DNA of 64,000 bases, taken from Solimonas variicoloris DSM 15731. GTDB taxonomy: Bacteria > Pseudomonadota > Gammaproteobacteria > Nevskiales > Nevskiaceae. A program made the position numbers and the translations under genes. Location of the stretch: contig NZ_KB907926.1 of the NCBI RefSeq assembly GCF_000382285.1, positions 62,001-126,000 on the forward strand. The letters are read 5' to 3'. Shown piece by piece: positions 7,973-17,321 of the stretch (the first letter of the stretch is position 1; each line of letters starts with the position of its first letter). Below the pieces are notes generated by a model. The model was not told the DNA's origin. It worked only from the letters and a program-made list of their open reading frames with translations, and did not search any database.

Positions 7973-10708
7973 ATGAACGACGCAGCGCCGAGCGTCGCGC
8001 GCCTGCGGAGCGTGCGCCTGCGCTACGGCAAGACCGCGGCGCTCGACGGCGTCGACCTCGAACTGCCGGCCGGCCGCATGGTCGGCCTGATCGGCCCCGA
8101 CGGCGTCGGCAAATCGAGCCTGCTGGCGCTGATCGCCGGCGCGCGCGCCGTGCAGGACGGCCGCGTCGAGGTGCTCGGCGGCGACATGGCGCAGAAGCGG
8201 CATCGCGACGCGGTCTGCCCGCGCATCGCCTACATGCCGCAGGGCCTCGGCCGCAATCTGTACCCGACGCTGTCGGTCGAGGAGAACCTGCAGTTCTTCG
8301 CGCGCCTGTTCGGTCACGACGCGGCCGAGCGGCGGCGACGCATCGACGAGCTGACGCGCGCGACCGGCCTGTACGAGTTCCTGGCGCGTCCCGTCGGCAA
8401 GCTGTCCGGCGGCATGAAGCAGAAGCTCGGCCTGTGCTGCGCGCTGATCCACGACCCGGACCTGCTGGTGCTCGACGAACCGACGACCGGCGTCGACCCG
8501 CTGGCGCGCGCCCAGTTCTGGGAGCTGATCGCGCGTATCCGCGGCGGCCGGCCGGGCATGAGCGTGCTGGTCGCGACCGCGTACATGGACGAGGCGCAGC
8601 GCTTCGACTGGCTGGTGGCGATGGACGACGGCCACGTGCTGGCGACCGGCGCGCCGCGCGAACTGCTGGCGCGCACCGCCAGCCGCTCGCTGGAAGCCGC
8701 GTTCATCCGCCTGCTGCCGGACGAGAAGAAACGCGACTACCGCCCGGTCGAGATTCCGCCGCTGCCGGCCGACGGCGACAACGACATCGCCATCGAGGCG
8801 CGCGAGCTGACCATGCGCTTCGGCGACTTCACCGCCGTCGACCACGTCAGCTTCCGCATCCGCCGCGGCGAGATCTTCGGCTTCCTCGGCTCCAACGGCT
8901 GCGGCAAGACCACGACGATGAAGATGCTCACCGGCCTGCTGCCGGCGAGCGAGGGCGAGGCCTGGCTGCTCGGCGCGCATGTCGAGTCCGGCGACCTGGC
9001 GACGCGACGCCGCGTCGGCTACATGTCGCAGGGCTTCTCGCTGTACGGCGAGCTCAACGTGCGCCAGAACCTGGTGCTGCACGCGCGCCTGTTCCACGTG
9101 CCGGAAGCGCAGATCGAGGCGCGCGTCGCCGAAATGCTGGCGCGCTTCGGCCTGCAGGACGTGCAGGCGAGCCTGCCGGAGCGCCTGCCGCTCGGCATGC
9201 GCCAGCGCCTGTCGCTGGCGGTGGCGATGGTGCACAAGCCGGAACTGCTGATCCTCGACGAGCCGACCTCCGGCGTCGATCCGATCGCGCGCGACAACTT
9301 CTGGCGCCTGCTGATCGAGCTGTCGCGCCGCGATCGCGTGACGATCTTCATCTCGACGCACTTCATGAACGAGGCCGAGCGCTGCGACCGCATCTCGATG
9401 ATGCACGCCGGCCGCGTGCTCGACAGCGACACGCCGGCGGCGCTGGTCGCCAAGCGCGGCGCGGACACGCTCGAGGACGCCTTCATCGGCTATCTGCTCG
9501 AAGCCGGCTGCGGCGCTGCCGCGCCCGACGCCGCGACGACGGCCGGCGCGCGCCCGTCGGCGCCGCAGCCGGTGCGCCATCGCCGCTTCAGCCTGCGGCG
9601 CATGTACAGCTATCTGTGGCGCGAAGCGCTGGAACTGCAGCGCGATCCGGTGCGCGCGACGATGGCGCTCGGCGGCTCACTGGTGCTGATGTTCGTCATC
9701 GGTTTCGGCATCAGCCTCGACGTCGAGAGCCTGCGCTACGCGGTGCTCGACCGCGACCAGTCGACGCTGAGCCAGAACTACGCGCTCAATCTCGCCGGTT
9801 CGCGCTACTTCAGCGAACAGGCGCCGATCGCCGACTACGCCGAGCTCGACCGCCGCATGCGCAGCGGCGAGCTGTCGTTGGCGATCGAGATTCCGCCCGG
9901 CTTCGGCCGCGACCTGCTGCGCGGCGATCCGGTGCAGATCGCGGCCTGGATCGACGGCGCGATGCCGCAGCGCGCCGAGACCGTGCAGGGCTACGTGCAG
10001 GGCCTGCACCAGCAATGGCTCGTCGAGCAGGCGCGCGAACGGCTCGGCACCGCGGTGAGCAGCCCGGCCGGTGTCGAGGTGCGCTTCCGCTACAACCCGG
10101 ACGTCAAGAGCCTGCCGGCGATGGTGCCGGCGGTGATCCCGATGCTGCTGCAGATGCTGCCGGCGATGCTCACAGCGCTGGCCGTGGTCCGCGAAAAGGA
10201 GCTCGGCTCCATCGTCAATCTCTACGTCACGCCGGTCACGCGCTTCGAGTTCCTGCTCGGCAAGCAGCTGCCGTACGTCGCGCTGGCGATGCTCAATTTT
10301 CTGCTGATGAGCCTGCTCGCGGTCACCGTGTTCGGCGTGCCGATCACCGGCAGCTACCTCACCCTGCTGCTCGCGGCGCTGGTGTTCAGCATCATCGCCA
10401 CCAGCATGGGCCTGCTGTCGTCAGCGCTGACGCGCAGCCAGATCGCGGCGATGTTCTTCACCATGATCGGCACGATGCTCCCGACCGTGCAGTTCGCCGG
10501 CCTGATCAATCCGGTGTCCTCGCTCGAAGGCGCCGGCCGCCTGATCGGCGAGATCTATCCGGCGACGCACATGTTCATCATCAGCCGCGGCGTGTTCAGC
10601 AAAGGCCTGGCGCTGCACGACGTGCAGGCCAACTTCATCCCGATGTTGCTGGCGGTGCCGGTGATCGTCGGCGCCGCCGTCGCACTGCTGCGCAAGCAGG
10701 AGCGCTGA
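7973..10708 (+). CDS. rbbA: ABC transporter: two ATPase domains fused to an ABC-2 permease (RbbA/YhiH-like)
   Basis: The product is 911 residues, the same length I recall for E. coli RbbA. NBD1 has Walker A GPDGVGKS (41-48), signature LSGGMKQ and Walker [17 protein letters not shown]2 has Walker A GSNGCGKT (about residue 306), a degenerate signature LPLGMRQ and Walker [14 protein letters not shown]. From about residue 545 an ABC-2 permease follows, with a first helix, a large periplasmic loop and a helical bundle. E. coli RbbA is a ribosome-associated ATPase, but the operon here (channel, adaptor, second permease) argues for efflux. It begins 4 nt after the adaptor stop. The asymmetric signature suggests that only one composite ATP site is fully canonical. 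Confidence 0.88.
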   Translation: MNDAAPSVARLRSVRLRYGKTAALDGVDLELPAGRMVGLIGPDGVGKSSLLALIAGARAVQDGRVEVLGGDMAQKRHRDAVCPRIAYMPQGLGRNLYPTLSVEENLQFFARLFGHDAAERRRRIDELTRATGLYEFLARPVGKLSGGMKQKLGLCCALIHDPDLLVLDEPTTGVDPLARAQFWELIARIRGGRPGMSVLVATAYMDEAQRFDWLVAMDDGHVLATGAPRELLARTASRSLEAAFIRLLPDEKKRDYRPVEIPPLPADGDNDIAIEARELTMRFGDFTAVDHVSFRIRRGEIFGFLGSNGCGKTTTMKMLTGLLPASEGEAWLLGAHVESGDLATRRRVGYMSQGFSLYGELNVRQNLVLHARLFHVPEAQIEARVAEMLARFGLQDVQASLPERLPLGMRQRLSLAVAMVHKPELLILDEPTSGVDPIARDNFWRLLIELSRRDRVTIFISTHFMNEAERCDRISMMHAGRVLDSDTPAALVAKRGADTLEDAFIGYLLEAGCGAAAPDAATTAGARPSAPQPVRHRRFSLRRMYSYLWREALELQRDPVRATMALGGSLVLMFVIGFGISLDVESLRYAVLDRDQSTLSQNYALNLAGSRYFSEQAPIADYAELDRRMRSGELSLAIEIPPGFGRDLLRGDPVQIAAWIDGAMPQRAETVQGYVQGLHQQWLVEQARERLGTAVSSPAGVEVRFRYNPDVKSLPAMVPAVIPMLLQMLPAMLTALAVVREKELGSIVNLYVTPVTRFEFLLGKQLPYVALAMLNFLLMSLLAVTVFGVPITGSYLTLLLAALVFSIIATSMGLLSSALTRSQIAAMFFTMIGTMLPTVQFAGLINPVSSLEGAGRLIGEIYPATHMFIISRGVFSKGLALHDVQANFIPMLLAVPVIVGAAVALLRKQER

Positions 10709-10710
10709 CG

Positions 10711-11841
10711 ATGCGCATGCGCCATCTCGCCAACGTCTACCGCCTCGGCGTCAAGGAGCTGTGGAGCCTGTGGCGCGATCCGATGATGCTGTTCCTGATC
10801 ATCTACACCTTCAGCTTCGCGATCTACACCGCGGCCACGGCGATGCCGGACACGCTGCACGGCGCCCCGATCGCGATCGTCGACGAGGACGGCTCGCCGC
10901 TGTCCTCGCGCATCGTCTCAGCGTTCTACCCGCCGCAGTTCACCGCGCCGCAGATGATCTCGATCGGCGAGATGGACCGCGGCATGGACGCCGGCCGCTT
11001 CACGTTCGCGCTCGACATTCCGCCCGACTTCCAGCGCGACGTGCTCGCCGGGCGCAGCGCCAGCGTGCAGCTCAACGTCGACGCCACGCGCATGGGCCAG
11101 GCCTTCACCGGCAGCGGCTACGTGCAGCAGATCGTGCTCGGCGAGATCGACGAGTTCGTGCAGCGCTACCGCGCCAGCAGCGTGCCGCCGGTCGACCTGG
11201 CGCTGCGCGCGCGCTTCAATCCGGCGCTGGAGAAATCCTGGTTCGGCGGCCTGATGGAGATCATCAACAACGTCACCATGCTGTCGATCATCCTGACCGG
11301 CGCCGCGCTGATCCGCGAACGCGAGCACGGCACCATCGAGCATCTGCTGGTGATGCCGGTGACGCCGACCGAGATCATGCTCGCCAAGGTCTGGGCGATG
11401 GGCGTGGTCGTGCTGCTGGCGGCGACGATCTCGCTGAACGTCGTCGTGCGCGGCCTGCTGCAGGTGCCGATCGAGGGCTCGATCGCGCTGTTCCTGGCCG
11501 GCGCCGGCCTGCACCTGTTCGCGACCACTTCGCTCGGCATCTTCATGGCGACGCTCGCGCGCAGCATGCCGCAGTTCGGCCTGCTGCTGATCCTGACCAT
11601 GATCCCGCTCGAAATGCTGTCCGGCGGCCAGACGCCGCGCGAGAGCATGCCGCGCTTCGCGCAGGACCTCATGCTGCTGGCGCCGACCACGCACTTCGTC
11701 GAACTCGGCCAGGCGATCCTCTACCGCGGCGCCGGCATTGCCGTGGTCTGGAAGCCGTTCCTCGCGCTGGCGCTGATCGGCGCGGTGCTGTTCACGCTGT
11801 CGCTGCGCCGCTTCCGCGGCAGCATCAGCCGGATGGCATAG
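10711..11841 (+). CDS. ABC-2 type permease (YhhJ-like)
   Basis: The product is 376 residues and starts 2 nt after the RbbA-like stop. One N-terminal helix (MMLFLIIYTFSFAIYTAAT) is followed by a periplasmic domain (about 50-175) and a C-terminal bundle containing REREHGTIEHLLVMPVTPTE, the ABC-2 permease signature. It matches YhhJ, the partner of RbbA, and presumably dimerises with the permease half of the preceding protein so that the fused ATPases drive both. The 3' end overlaps the convergent nucleotidase gene by 17 bp. Confidence 0.9.
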   Translation: MRMRHLANVYRLGVKELWSLWRDPMMLFLIIYTFSFAIYTAATAMPDTLHGAPIAIVDEDGSPLSSRIVSAFYPPQFTAPQMISIGEMDRGMDAGRFTFALDIPPDFQRDVLAGRSASVQLNVDATRMGQAFTGSGYVQQIVLGEIDEFVQRYRASSVPPVDLALRARFNPALEKSWFGGLMEIINNVTMLSIILTGAALIREREHGTIEHLLVMPVTPTEIMLAKVWAMGVVVLLAATISLNVVVRGLLQVPIEGSIALFLAGAGLHLFATTSLGIFMATLARSMPQFGLLLILTMIPLEMLSGGQTPRESMPRFAQDLMLLAPTTHFVELGQAILYRGAGIAVVWKPFLALALIGAVLFTLSLRRFRGSISRMA

Positions 11842-13855
11842 GCGCGGCGTCCAGCTCAATCGCGTAGCGCGCGCGGCCGTCGCCGAGATCCTGCTGCGGA
11901 TGCACGCCGCGCAATCCGGCCTCGGCCGCCAACGCCGCCTTGCCGCCGGCCGAGACGAACGTCAGCGGCGCGCGCGTGTGCAGCGGCGCGAAGCGCCAGG
12001 CGCGCGGCAGCAGCTGCGCACGCTGCAGCTGCGGATGCCGGCGCAGCCAGTCGGCGATCAGCTCGCGCACCGTGTCCGGCGCGGCCAGCACGGTCTGGCT
12101 GCCATCGAGCGCCGGGAACGCGGCGCTGCCGGCGGCGCGATAGCTGTTGGTGGCGACGATCAGCATCTGCCGCTCGCCGACCGGTTTGCCGTCGATCGTC
12201 AACGCCGTGACGCGCGCGCCGACCGGCCGGCTCGGGTCGATGACGTAGCGCAGACCGTCGCCGGCGAACTGGTCGAAGTTGAAGCCGGGAAAGCGCTCGT
12301 TGAACAAGGCCTGCGGCGCGCTGTCAGCCGGATCGATGCGGTTGAAACGCTGCGCGCTCAGCTCCATCCAGCGCTTCAGCGTCGCGCCGTCGATACGCAC
12401 CGCCATCATCTGATTGCTGAACGGATAGAGATCGGCGGCGCTGCGCAGGCTGAGCGCGCCGGGCGCGATGTCGGTGTAGTCGGCGGCGCCGGCGTAGCCG
12501 GTCTTGAACGCCGAGGCGGCCGACAGCAGCGGCTCGTCGCGCCACTCCGGATGCTCGCGGGCGATCCAGTCGCGCACGTAATCGCGCTGCACGGTATTGA
12601 TGACGGCCAGCGTCGAGCTGTCGCCGACCTCGGCGAAGTACGAGCTGAGCCGCCAGCCGACGCTGCCGATCGGCGCCCGCAGAGAGGCGACCGCGCCCTC
12701 GTGCGCGACGCGCACCAGCGGCGCGATGCGCGCGTCGGGCGCGACGCAGTCCTGCGCGGTGCGGCAGATCGGTCGCAGCTCGCTGTACGCGGCCGCGCGG
12801 TCGAGCTGCCAGACGCCGCGCTCGCGGCGCAGGTCCAGATGCACGAGGCCGAGGGATTGGCCCCAGAAGCCGGCCATCACCGCCGGCACGCCGCGGATGC
12901 GACCGCGCCGCGCGTCGACGTCCGGCAGCGCAGCAAACGCGCCGGGGAACGGCTGGTGCATGTGGCCCATCAGGATCGCGTCGATGCCCGGCACGCCGGC
13001 CAGATGCCAGGCGGCGTTCTCCAGATCGCCGCTGTACGGCGCCGCGTCCGGGCCACCGTGGATCAGCGCGACGACCAGATCCGGATGCTGCGCCTGCAGC
13101 GCCGGCAGCCAGCGCTGCGCGGCTTCGACGACACCGCTGACGCGCACGCGGCCCTGCAGATGGGCGCGATCCCAGTTGACGATCTGCGGCGGCGTGAAGC
13201 CGAGTAGGCCGATGCGCAGCGTCACCGGCTGCGTGCCGCCGTCCGGCCGCCGCGCGCTGAAGGTCCGCGTCAGCAGCACCCACGGCCGGTACAGCGGCGT
13301 GCCGTCGCGCTCGGCATCGACGTTCGACAGCACCAGCGGGTAATGCGGGCCGGCGCAGCGGCGCGCGGCGCTGCCGGCGGCCGGCATCGGCGTGCCGGTG
13401 ACCTGCGCCAGGTATGGCAGGCCGAAATTGAACTCGTGGTTGCCGATCGTGCCGCCGTCGTAGCCGAGCGCGTCCATCGCCCGGTACATCGCCAGTTCTT
13501 CGTCGCAGGGCAGCGGCGCGACGCGCGCCTGGTACTCGGCGAGCACCGTGCCCTGGATCGTGTCGCCGGCGTCGAACAGCATCGTGTTCGGATACTCGGC
13601 GCGCGCCTGCGTCACCAGCGTCGCCACGCGCTCGAAGCCGAGCGTCGGATCGGGCGCGTCGCGGCTGTAGTCGTAGCCGAGGATGTGGCTGTGCAGATCG
13701 GTGGTTTCGAGCAGCACCAGCGGCACGGTACTGCCGTCGGCCGGCTCCGGCGCCGCGGCCGGCGGCGCGACGCGGCAGGCCGCGAGCAGGGCGGCACCCA
13801 GCAGCGCGGCCCCCAGCAGCGCGTTGATCGGCAGGACGGAGGGTCGGCGTGACAT
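11825..13855 (-). CDS. CpdB-like 2',3'-cyclic-nucleotide phosphodiesterase/3'-nucleotidase lipoprotein
   Basis: The product is 676 residues from the ATG at 13855, with a lipoprotein signal ending LLAAC (Cys27). The metallophosphatase domain shows the ordered metal ligands: TTDLHSH, FDAGDTIQGT, GNHEFNFG, IHGG and GHMHQPFPG. The C-terminal 5'-nucleotidase domain contains LYPFSNQMMAVRIDG and SAQRFNRIDP, close to E. coli CpdB. It should hydrolyse extracytoplasmic 2',3'-cyclic nucleotides and 3'-nucleotides for phosphate and nucleoside salvage. CpdB is usually soluble in the periplasm; here the lipobox predicts anchoring. It follows the small exported protein on the same strand by 70 bp. Confidence 0.87.
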   Translation of the reverse strand: MSRRPSVLPINALLGAALLGAALLAACRVAPPAAAPEPADGSTVPLVLLETTDLHSHILGYDYSRDAPDPTLGFERVATLVTQARAEYPNTMLFDAGDTIQGTVLAEYQARVAPLPCDEELAMYRAMDALGYDGGTIGNHEFNFGLPYLAQVTGTPMPAAGSAARRCAGPHYPLVLSNVDAERDGTPLYRPWVLLTRTFSARRPDGGTQPVTLRIGLLGFTPPQIVNWDRAHLQGRVRVSGVVEAAQRWLPALQAQHPDLVVALIHGGPDAAPYSGDLENAAWHLAGVPGIDAILMGHMHQPFPGAFAALPDVDARRGRIRGVPAVMAGFWGQSLGLVHLDLRRERGVWQLDRAAAYSELRPICRTAQDCVAPDARIAPLVRVAHEGAVASLRAPIGSVGWRLSSYFAEVGDSSTLAVINTVQRDYVRDWIAREHPEWRDEPLLSAASAFKTGYAGAADYTDIAPGALSLRSAADLYPFSNQMMAVRIDGATLKRWMELSAQRFNRIDPADSAPQALFNERFPGFNFDQFAGDGLRYVIDPSRPVGARVTALTIDGKPVGERQMLIVATNSYRAAGSAAFPALDGSQTVLAAPDTVRELIADWLRRHPQLQRAQLLPRAWRFAPLHTRAPLTFVSAGGKAALAAEAGLRGVHPQQDLGDGRARYAIELDAAPMPSG

Positions 13856-13925
13856 GACGGGACTCGGCTCGGACAGGTCGGCTATTCGCAAGCAGCGGCC
13901 GTGCCGGATCCGGTCCGGCGCGCGA

Positions 13926-14450
13926 TCACGGATTGTTGTTGGCCGGCTCGAAGACCTTGAGCATGGTCTTCTGCGTGTCCTCGGCGATCGCGTTCGGATC
14001 CTGGCGCCGCTCGAAGTAGCGCTGCGTGCGGTCGAGCAGATCGAGCTTGGTGCGCGCCGCATCGTCGGCGCCGGGCAGCTTGTGCTTGACGTCGTCGAGC
14101 TGACGGTCGGAGTCGTAGAGATAGCCGTCCGGCCGCACGACCACGGTCGGCATCTGCGCCTCGTCTTCGTTTTCGCGTTCCACCGTCTCGCGCGCCGCGC
14201 TGCGCGCCTGCTCGACGAGCGCGTCGCGGTTCAGCGACAGCGAGCCCTGCGCGAGCACCGCGCTGGCGCCCAGCAGCGGCGACAGCCACGCCAGCTGCGC
14301 GAGGCGCCGCCAGCGCCGGTGCCGCGATTGCGCCCTGTCCTGCCGCATGTCGTCTTCGCTCGTGACCGCCGAGGGTTCCGTCGTCCGATACGCCTGTTCG
14401 ATCGCGCGTCGGCGCGCGAGTTCCGCCGCGCGTCGCTCAATCGCAGACAT
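13926..14450 (-). CDS. Hypothetical exported or membrane-anchored protein
   Basis: I do not recognise this family. The reading frame has the codon bias of its neighbours, and the 14450 start overlaps the end of recJ by 14 bp, which suggests translational coupling. From Met35 (14348) the sequence looks like a signal peptide: basic residues, LAWLSPLLGASAVLA, then a likely cleavage before QG. If 14348 is the true start the product is 140 residues. The mature part is polar and charged, with a short helical stretch (ARSAARETVEREN), VVVRPDGYLYDSDRQLDDVK, and an Asn-rich C-terminus. Position between recJ and a nucleotidase gives no functional clue. Confidence 0.62.
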   Translation of the reverse strand: MSAIERRAAELARRRAIEQAYRTTEPSAVTSEDDMRQDRAQSRHRRWRRLAQLAWLSPLLGASAVLAQGSLSLNRDALVEQARSAARETVERENEDEAQMPTVVVRPDGYLYDSDRQLDDVKHKLPGADDAARTKLDLLDRTQRYFERRQDPNAIAEDTQKTMLKVFEPANNNP

Positions 14451-16125
14451 CGACGATGTACAGCTCGAGGCTCTCGCTGTCCTGCCAGCGGTTGATCGCG
14501 AGCCGGTACGTTACACGCATGCTGCCGGCGGCGCGCAGCTGCTCGATGCCGCCGAAGTGCATCGCCGACAGCGTCGCGCCGCCGGCGCTCGCGAGACGGT
14601 ACTTGACGTGCTGCTCCTTGAGCACGCGATGGCCGAGCACGCGGAACGTGCCTTCGAACAGCGGCTCGGCGAAACCCTGGCCCCAGGGGCCGGCGCGTTC
14701 GAGCGCGTGCGCGGTATCGAGATCGAGCTCGGCCGCCGCCAGCTCGCCGTCGGTGTGCACGACGCGATCCAGCGCGTCGTCGTCGAGCAGTTCGGCGCAG
14801 ACCGCGTCGAAGGCCTGCGCGAAGCGCGCGTAATCGGCCTCGGCGAGGCTCAGGCCGGCGGCCATCGCATGACCGCCGTAGCGCAGCACCAGGCCCGGAT
14901 GGCGCGCGTCGAGCCGCACCAGCGCGTCGCGCAGGTGCAGGCCGGCGATCGAGCGCCCCGAGCCCTTCAGCAGACCGCCGTCCTGGGCGCGCGCGAAGGC
15001 GATGACCGGCCGGTGCAGGCGCTCCTTGAGCTTGGAGGCGACCAGACCGACGACGCCTTCGTGCCAGTCGTCCTGGAACACGCAGACGCCGGTCGCGTCG
15101 CTGCCCTCGACCAGCAGCAGCGCTTCCTCGCGCATCTGCGCTTCGATCTCGCGGCGCTCGCGGTTGAAGCGGTCGAGCTGCTGCGCGAGCGGCAGCGCCG
15201 TCTCGTACGACGGCGCCAGCAGACATTCGATGCCGGTGCGGATGTCGTCGAGACGGCCGGCGGCGTTGATGCGCGGACCGAGCACGAAGCCGAGATCGGT
15301 CGAACCGATGCGCTGCGCGTCGCGGCCGGCGACCTGCAGCAGCGCGCGCACGCCCGGCCGCGCGCGGCCGGCGCGGATGCGCGCCAGGCCCTGCTGCACG
15401 AGGATGCGGTTGTTGTGGTCGAGGCGCACCACGTCGGCGACGGTGCCGATCGCGACCAGATCGAGCAGTTCGGCGAGGTTCGGCTCGGCGCGAGACGCGA
15501 AGGCGCCGTCGCGGCGCAGCTGCGCGCGCAGCGCCAGCAGCAGGTAGAACATCACGCCGACGCCGGCGAGATGCTTGGAGGCGAACGCGCAGTCCGGCTG
15601 GTTCGGATCGACGATCGCGTCGGCGGCCGGCAGCTCCGGCCCGGCGAGATGATGATCGGTGACGACGACGCGCAGGCCAAGCGCCCGGGCGCGGGCGACG
15701 CCGGCAACGCTGGCGATGCCGCTGTCGACGGTGATCAGCAGGCGCGCACCGGTCGCGGCGGCGGCCTCGGCCAGCGCCGGCGACAGGCCGTAGCCCATGC
15801 GGAAACGGTCCGGCACCACGTAGTCGACCGCCGGCGCGCCGAGCGCGCGCAGACCGGCGACGGCGACGGCGACGCCGGTCGCACCGTCGGCATCGTAGTC
15901 GCCGGCGATGACGATGCCCTCGCCGGCGGCGATCGTCTGCGCCACCAGCGCGACGGCGGCGTCAATGCCGCGCAGCCCGGCCGGCGGCAACAGGCGCGCC
16001 AGCTCCAGTTCGAGTTCGGCGGCGGCGACGCCGCGCGCCGCGTAGAGGCGCCGCAGCACCGGGTGCAGCGACGCCGGCAGCGCATCGACGGCGCCCGGCG
16101 GGCGGCGCTCGATACGCGGCGTCAT
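14437..16125 (-). CDS. recJ: Single-stranded-DNA-specific exonuclease RecJ
   Basis: The product is 562 residues, close to the usual 570-580. The DHH phosphoesterase motifs are complete: AGDYDADG (about 74-81), LITVDSGI, VVTDHHL and DPNQPD. The DHHA1 part carries GSGRSIAGLHLRDAL and LRYGGHAMAAGLSL. RecJ degrades single-stranded DNA 5' to 3' in RecF-pathway recombination, mismatch repair and base-excision repair. It begins 37 bp after thrC; hom-thrC-recJ is a familiar gammaproteobacterial order (for example in Pseudomonas), so it is probably part of that operon. Confidence 0.95.
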   Translation of the reverse strand: MTPRIERRPPGAVDALPASLHPVLRRLYAARGVAAAELELELARLLPPAGLRGIDAAVALVAQTIAAGEGIVIAGDYDADGATGVAVAVAGLRALGAPAVDYVVPDRFRMGYGLSPALAEAAAATGARLLITVDSGIASVAGVARARALGLRVVVTDHHLAGPELPAADAIVDPNQPDCAFASKHLAGVGVMFYLLLALRAQLRRDGAFASRAEPNLAELLDLVAIGTVADVVRLDHNNRILVQQGLARIRAGRARPGVRALLQVAGRDAQRIGSTDLGFVLGPRINAAGRLDDIRTGIECLLAPSYETALPLAQQLDRFNRERREIEAQMREEALLLVEGSDATGVCVFQDDWHEGVVGLVASKLKERLHRPVIAFARAQDGGLLKGSGRSIAGLHLRDALVRLDARHPGLVLRYGGHAMAAGLSLAEADYARFAQAFDAVCAELLDDDALDRVVHTDGELAAAELDLDTAHALERAGPWGQGFAEPLFEGTFRVLGHRVLKEQHVKYRLASAGGATLSAMHFGGIEQLRAAGSMRVTYRLAINRWQDSESLELYIVDVCD

Positions 16126-16162
16126 GCCTGCGGCAGCCCGGCGCGTGCGGTCTGGCGCGCGC

Positions 16163-17284
16163 TCAGGGCTGCAGGCGCGCGAGCAGCGCCTTTTCGACGG
16201 CGCCGCGCTCGGCCGGCACCTGGATCAGACCCTTGAGGCCGTCCTTCATGACGATGTCCGGGTCCTTGAGGCCGTTGCCGGTCAGCGTGCAGACCACGGT
16301 CGAGCCCTGCGGAATCTTGCCGGTCTTGATGTCGGCGAGCGCCCCGCACAGCGAGGCCGCCGAGGCCGGCTCGCAGAACACGCCTTCGCTGGCCGCGAGC
16401 AGCTTCTGCGTGGCGAGGATCGCCTCGTCGCTGCACTCGTCGAACCAGCCGTTCGATTCCTTCTGCAGCGCCCAGGCCAGATCCCAGGACTGCGGATCGC
16501 CGATGCGGATCGCGGTGGCGACCGTCTCCGGATCCTTGACCGGACCGCCGCGCATGAACGGCGCGCTGCCGGCCGCCTGGTAGCCGACCATGCGCGGCCG
16601 CGCGTGGGTCAGCGCCCGGTCGAGGAAGCGGCCTTCGGCGTGATACGGGCTGATCGCGGTGGCGACGCCGGCGGCTTCCGAGTAGCCGATCCAGTGCGCG
16701 CTGATGTTGCCGGCGTTGCCGACCGGCAGGCAGTGAAAGTCCGGCGCGCGGCCGAGCGCCTCGACGATCTCGAACGCCGCGGTCTTCTGGCCCTGCAGGC
16801 GATACGGGTTGATCGAATTGACGATCGCCACCGGCGTGGTCTCGCCGATTTCCTTGACGAGGCGCATGCCGTCGTCGAAATTGCCCTGGATCTGGATCAC
16901 CACGGCGCCGTGCACGACCGCCTGCGCGAGCTTGCCAAGCGCGATCTTGCCTTCCGGGATCAGCACGAAGGCAGTGACGCCGGCGCGCACCGCGTAGGCG
17001 GCGGCGGCGGCCGAGGTGTTGCCGGTCGAGGCGCAGATGATGGCCTTCGCGCCTTCGTGCACGGCCTGCGTGACGGCCACCGTCATACCGCGGTCCTTGA
17101 ACGAACCCGTGGGATTGAGGCCCTCGAACTTCACGTACAGCTCGCCCTCGAAGCCGATCTTGCCCGGCAGGTTCTCGAGCTTGATCAGCGGCGTGCGGCC
17201 CTCGCCGAGCGAGATGGCGCGCGCTTCGGGAGCCAGCGGCAGGCGGCTGCGGTAGTGTTCGATCAAACCGGTATAACGGGTCAC
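16163..17284 (-). CDS. thrC: Threonine synthase (short type)
   Basis: The product is 373 residues from GTG 17284 (VTRYTGLIEHYR). It is a PLP enzyme converting O-phosphohomoserine to threonine. The PLP lysine lies in NPTGSFKDRG (Lys63), with CASTGNTSAAAA and the glycine-rich PVGNAGN loop. The length matches the compact threonine synthases of Bacillus and actinobacteria rather than the approximately 430-470 residue form common in gammaproteobacteria. It follows the GNAT gene by 37 bp and hom further upstream, so the pathway steps are clustered. Homoserine kinase (thrB) is not in the window. Confidence 0.93.
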   Translation of the reverse strand: MTRYTGLIEHYRSRLPLAPEARAISLGEGRTPLIKLENLPGKIGFEGELYVKFEGLNPTGSFKDRGMTVAVTQAVHEGAKAIICASTGNTSAAAAAYAVRAGVTAFVLIPEGKIALGKLAQAVVHGAVVIQIQGNFDDGMRLVKEIGETTPVAIVNSINPYRLQGQKTAAFEIVEALGRAPDFHCLPVGNAGNISAHWIGYSEAAGVATAISPYHAEGRFLDRALTHARPRMVGYQAAGSAPFMRGGPVKDPETVATAIRIGDPQSWDLAWALQKESNGWFDECSDEAILATQKLLAASEGVFCEPASAASLCGALADIKTGKIPQGSTVVCTLTGNGLKDPDIVMKDGLKGLIQVPAERGAVEKALLARLQP

Positions 17285-17321
17285 GTCGGATCTCGGTGGA
17301 ACGGCGGAAATCGGATGAGGG

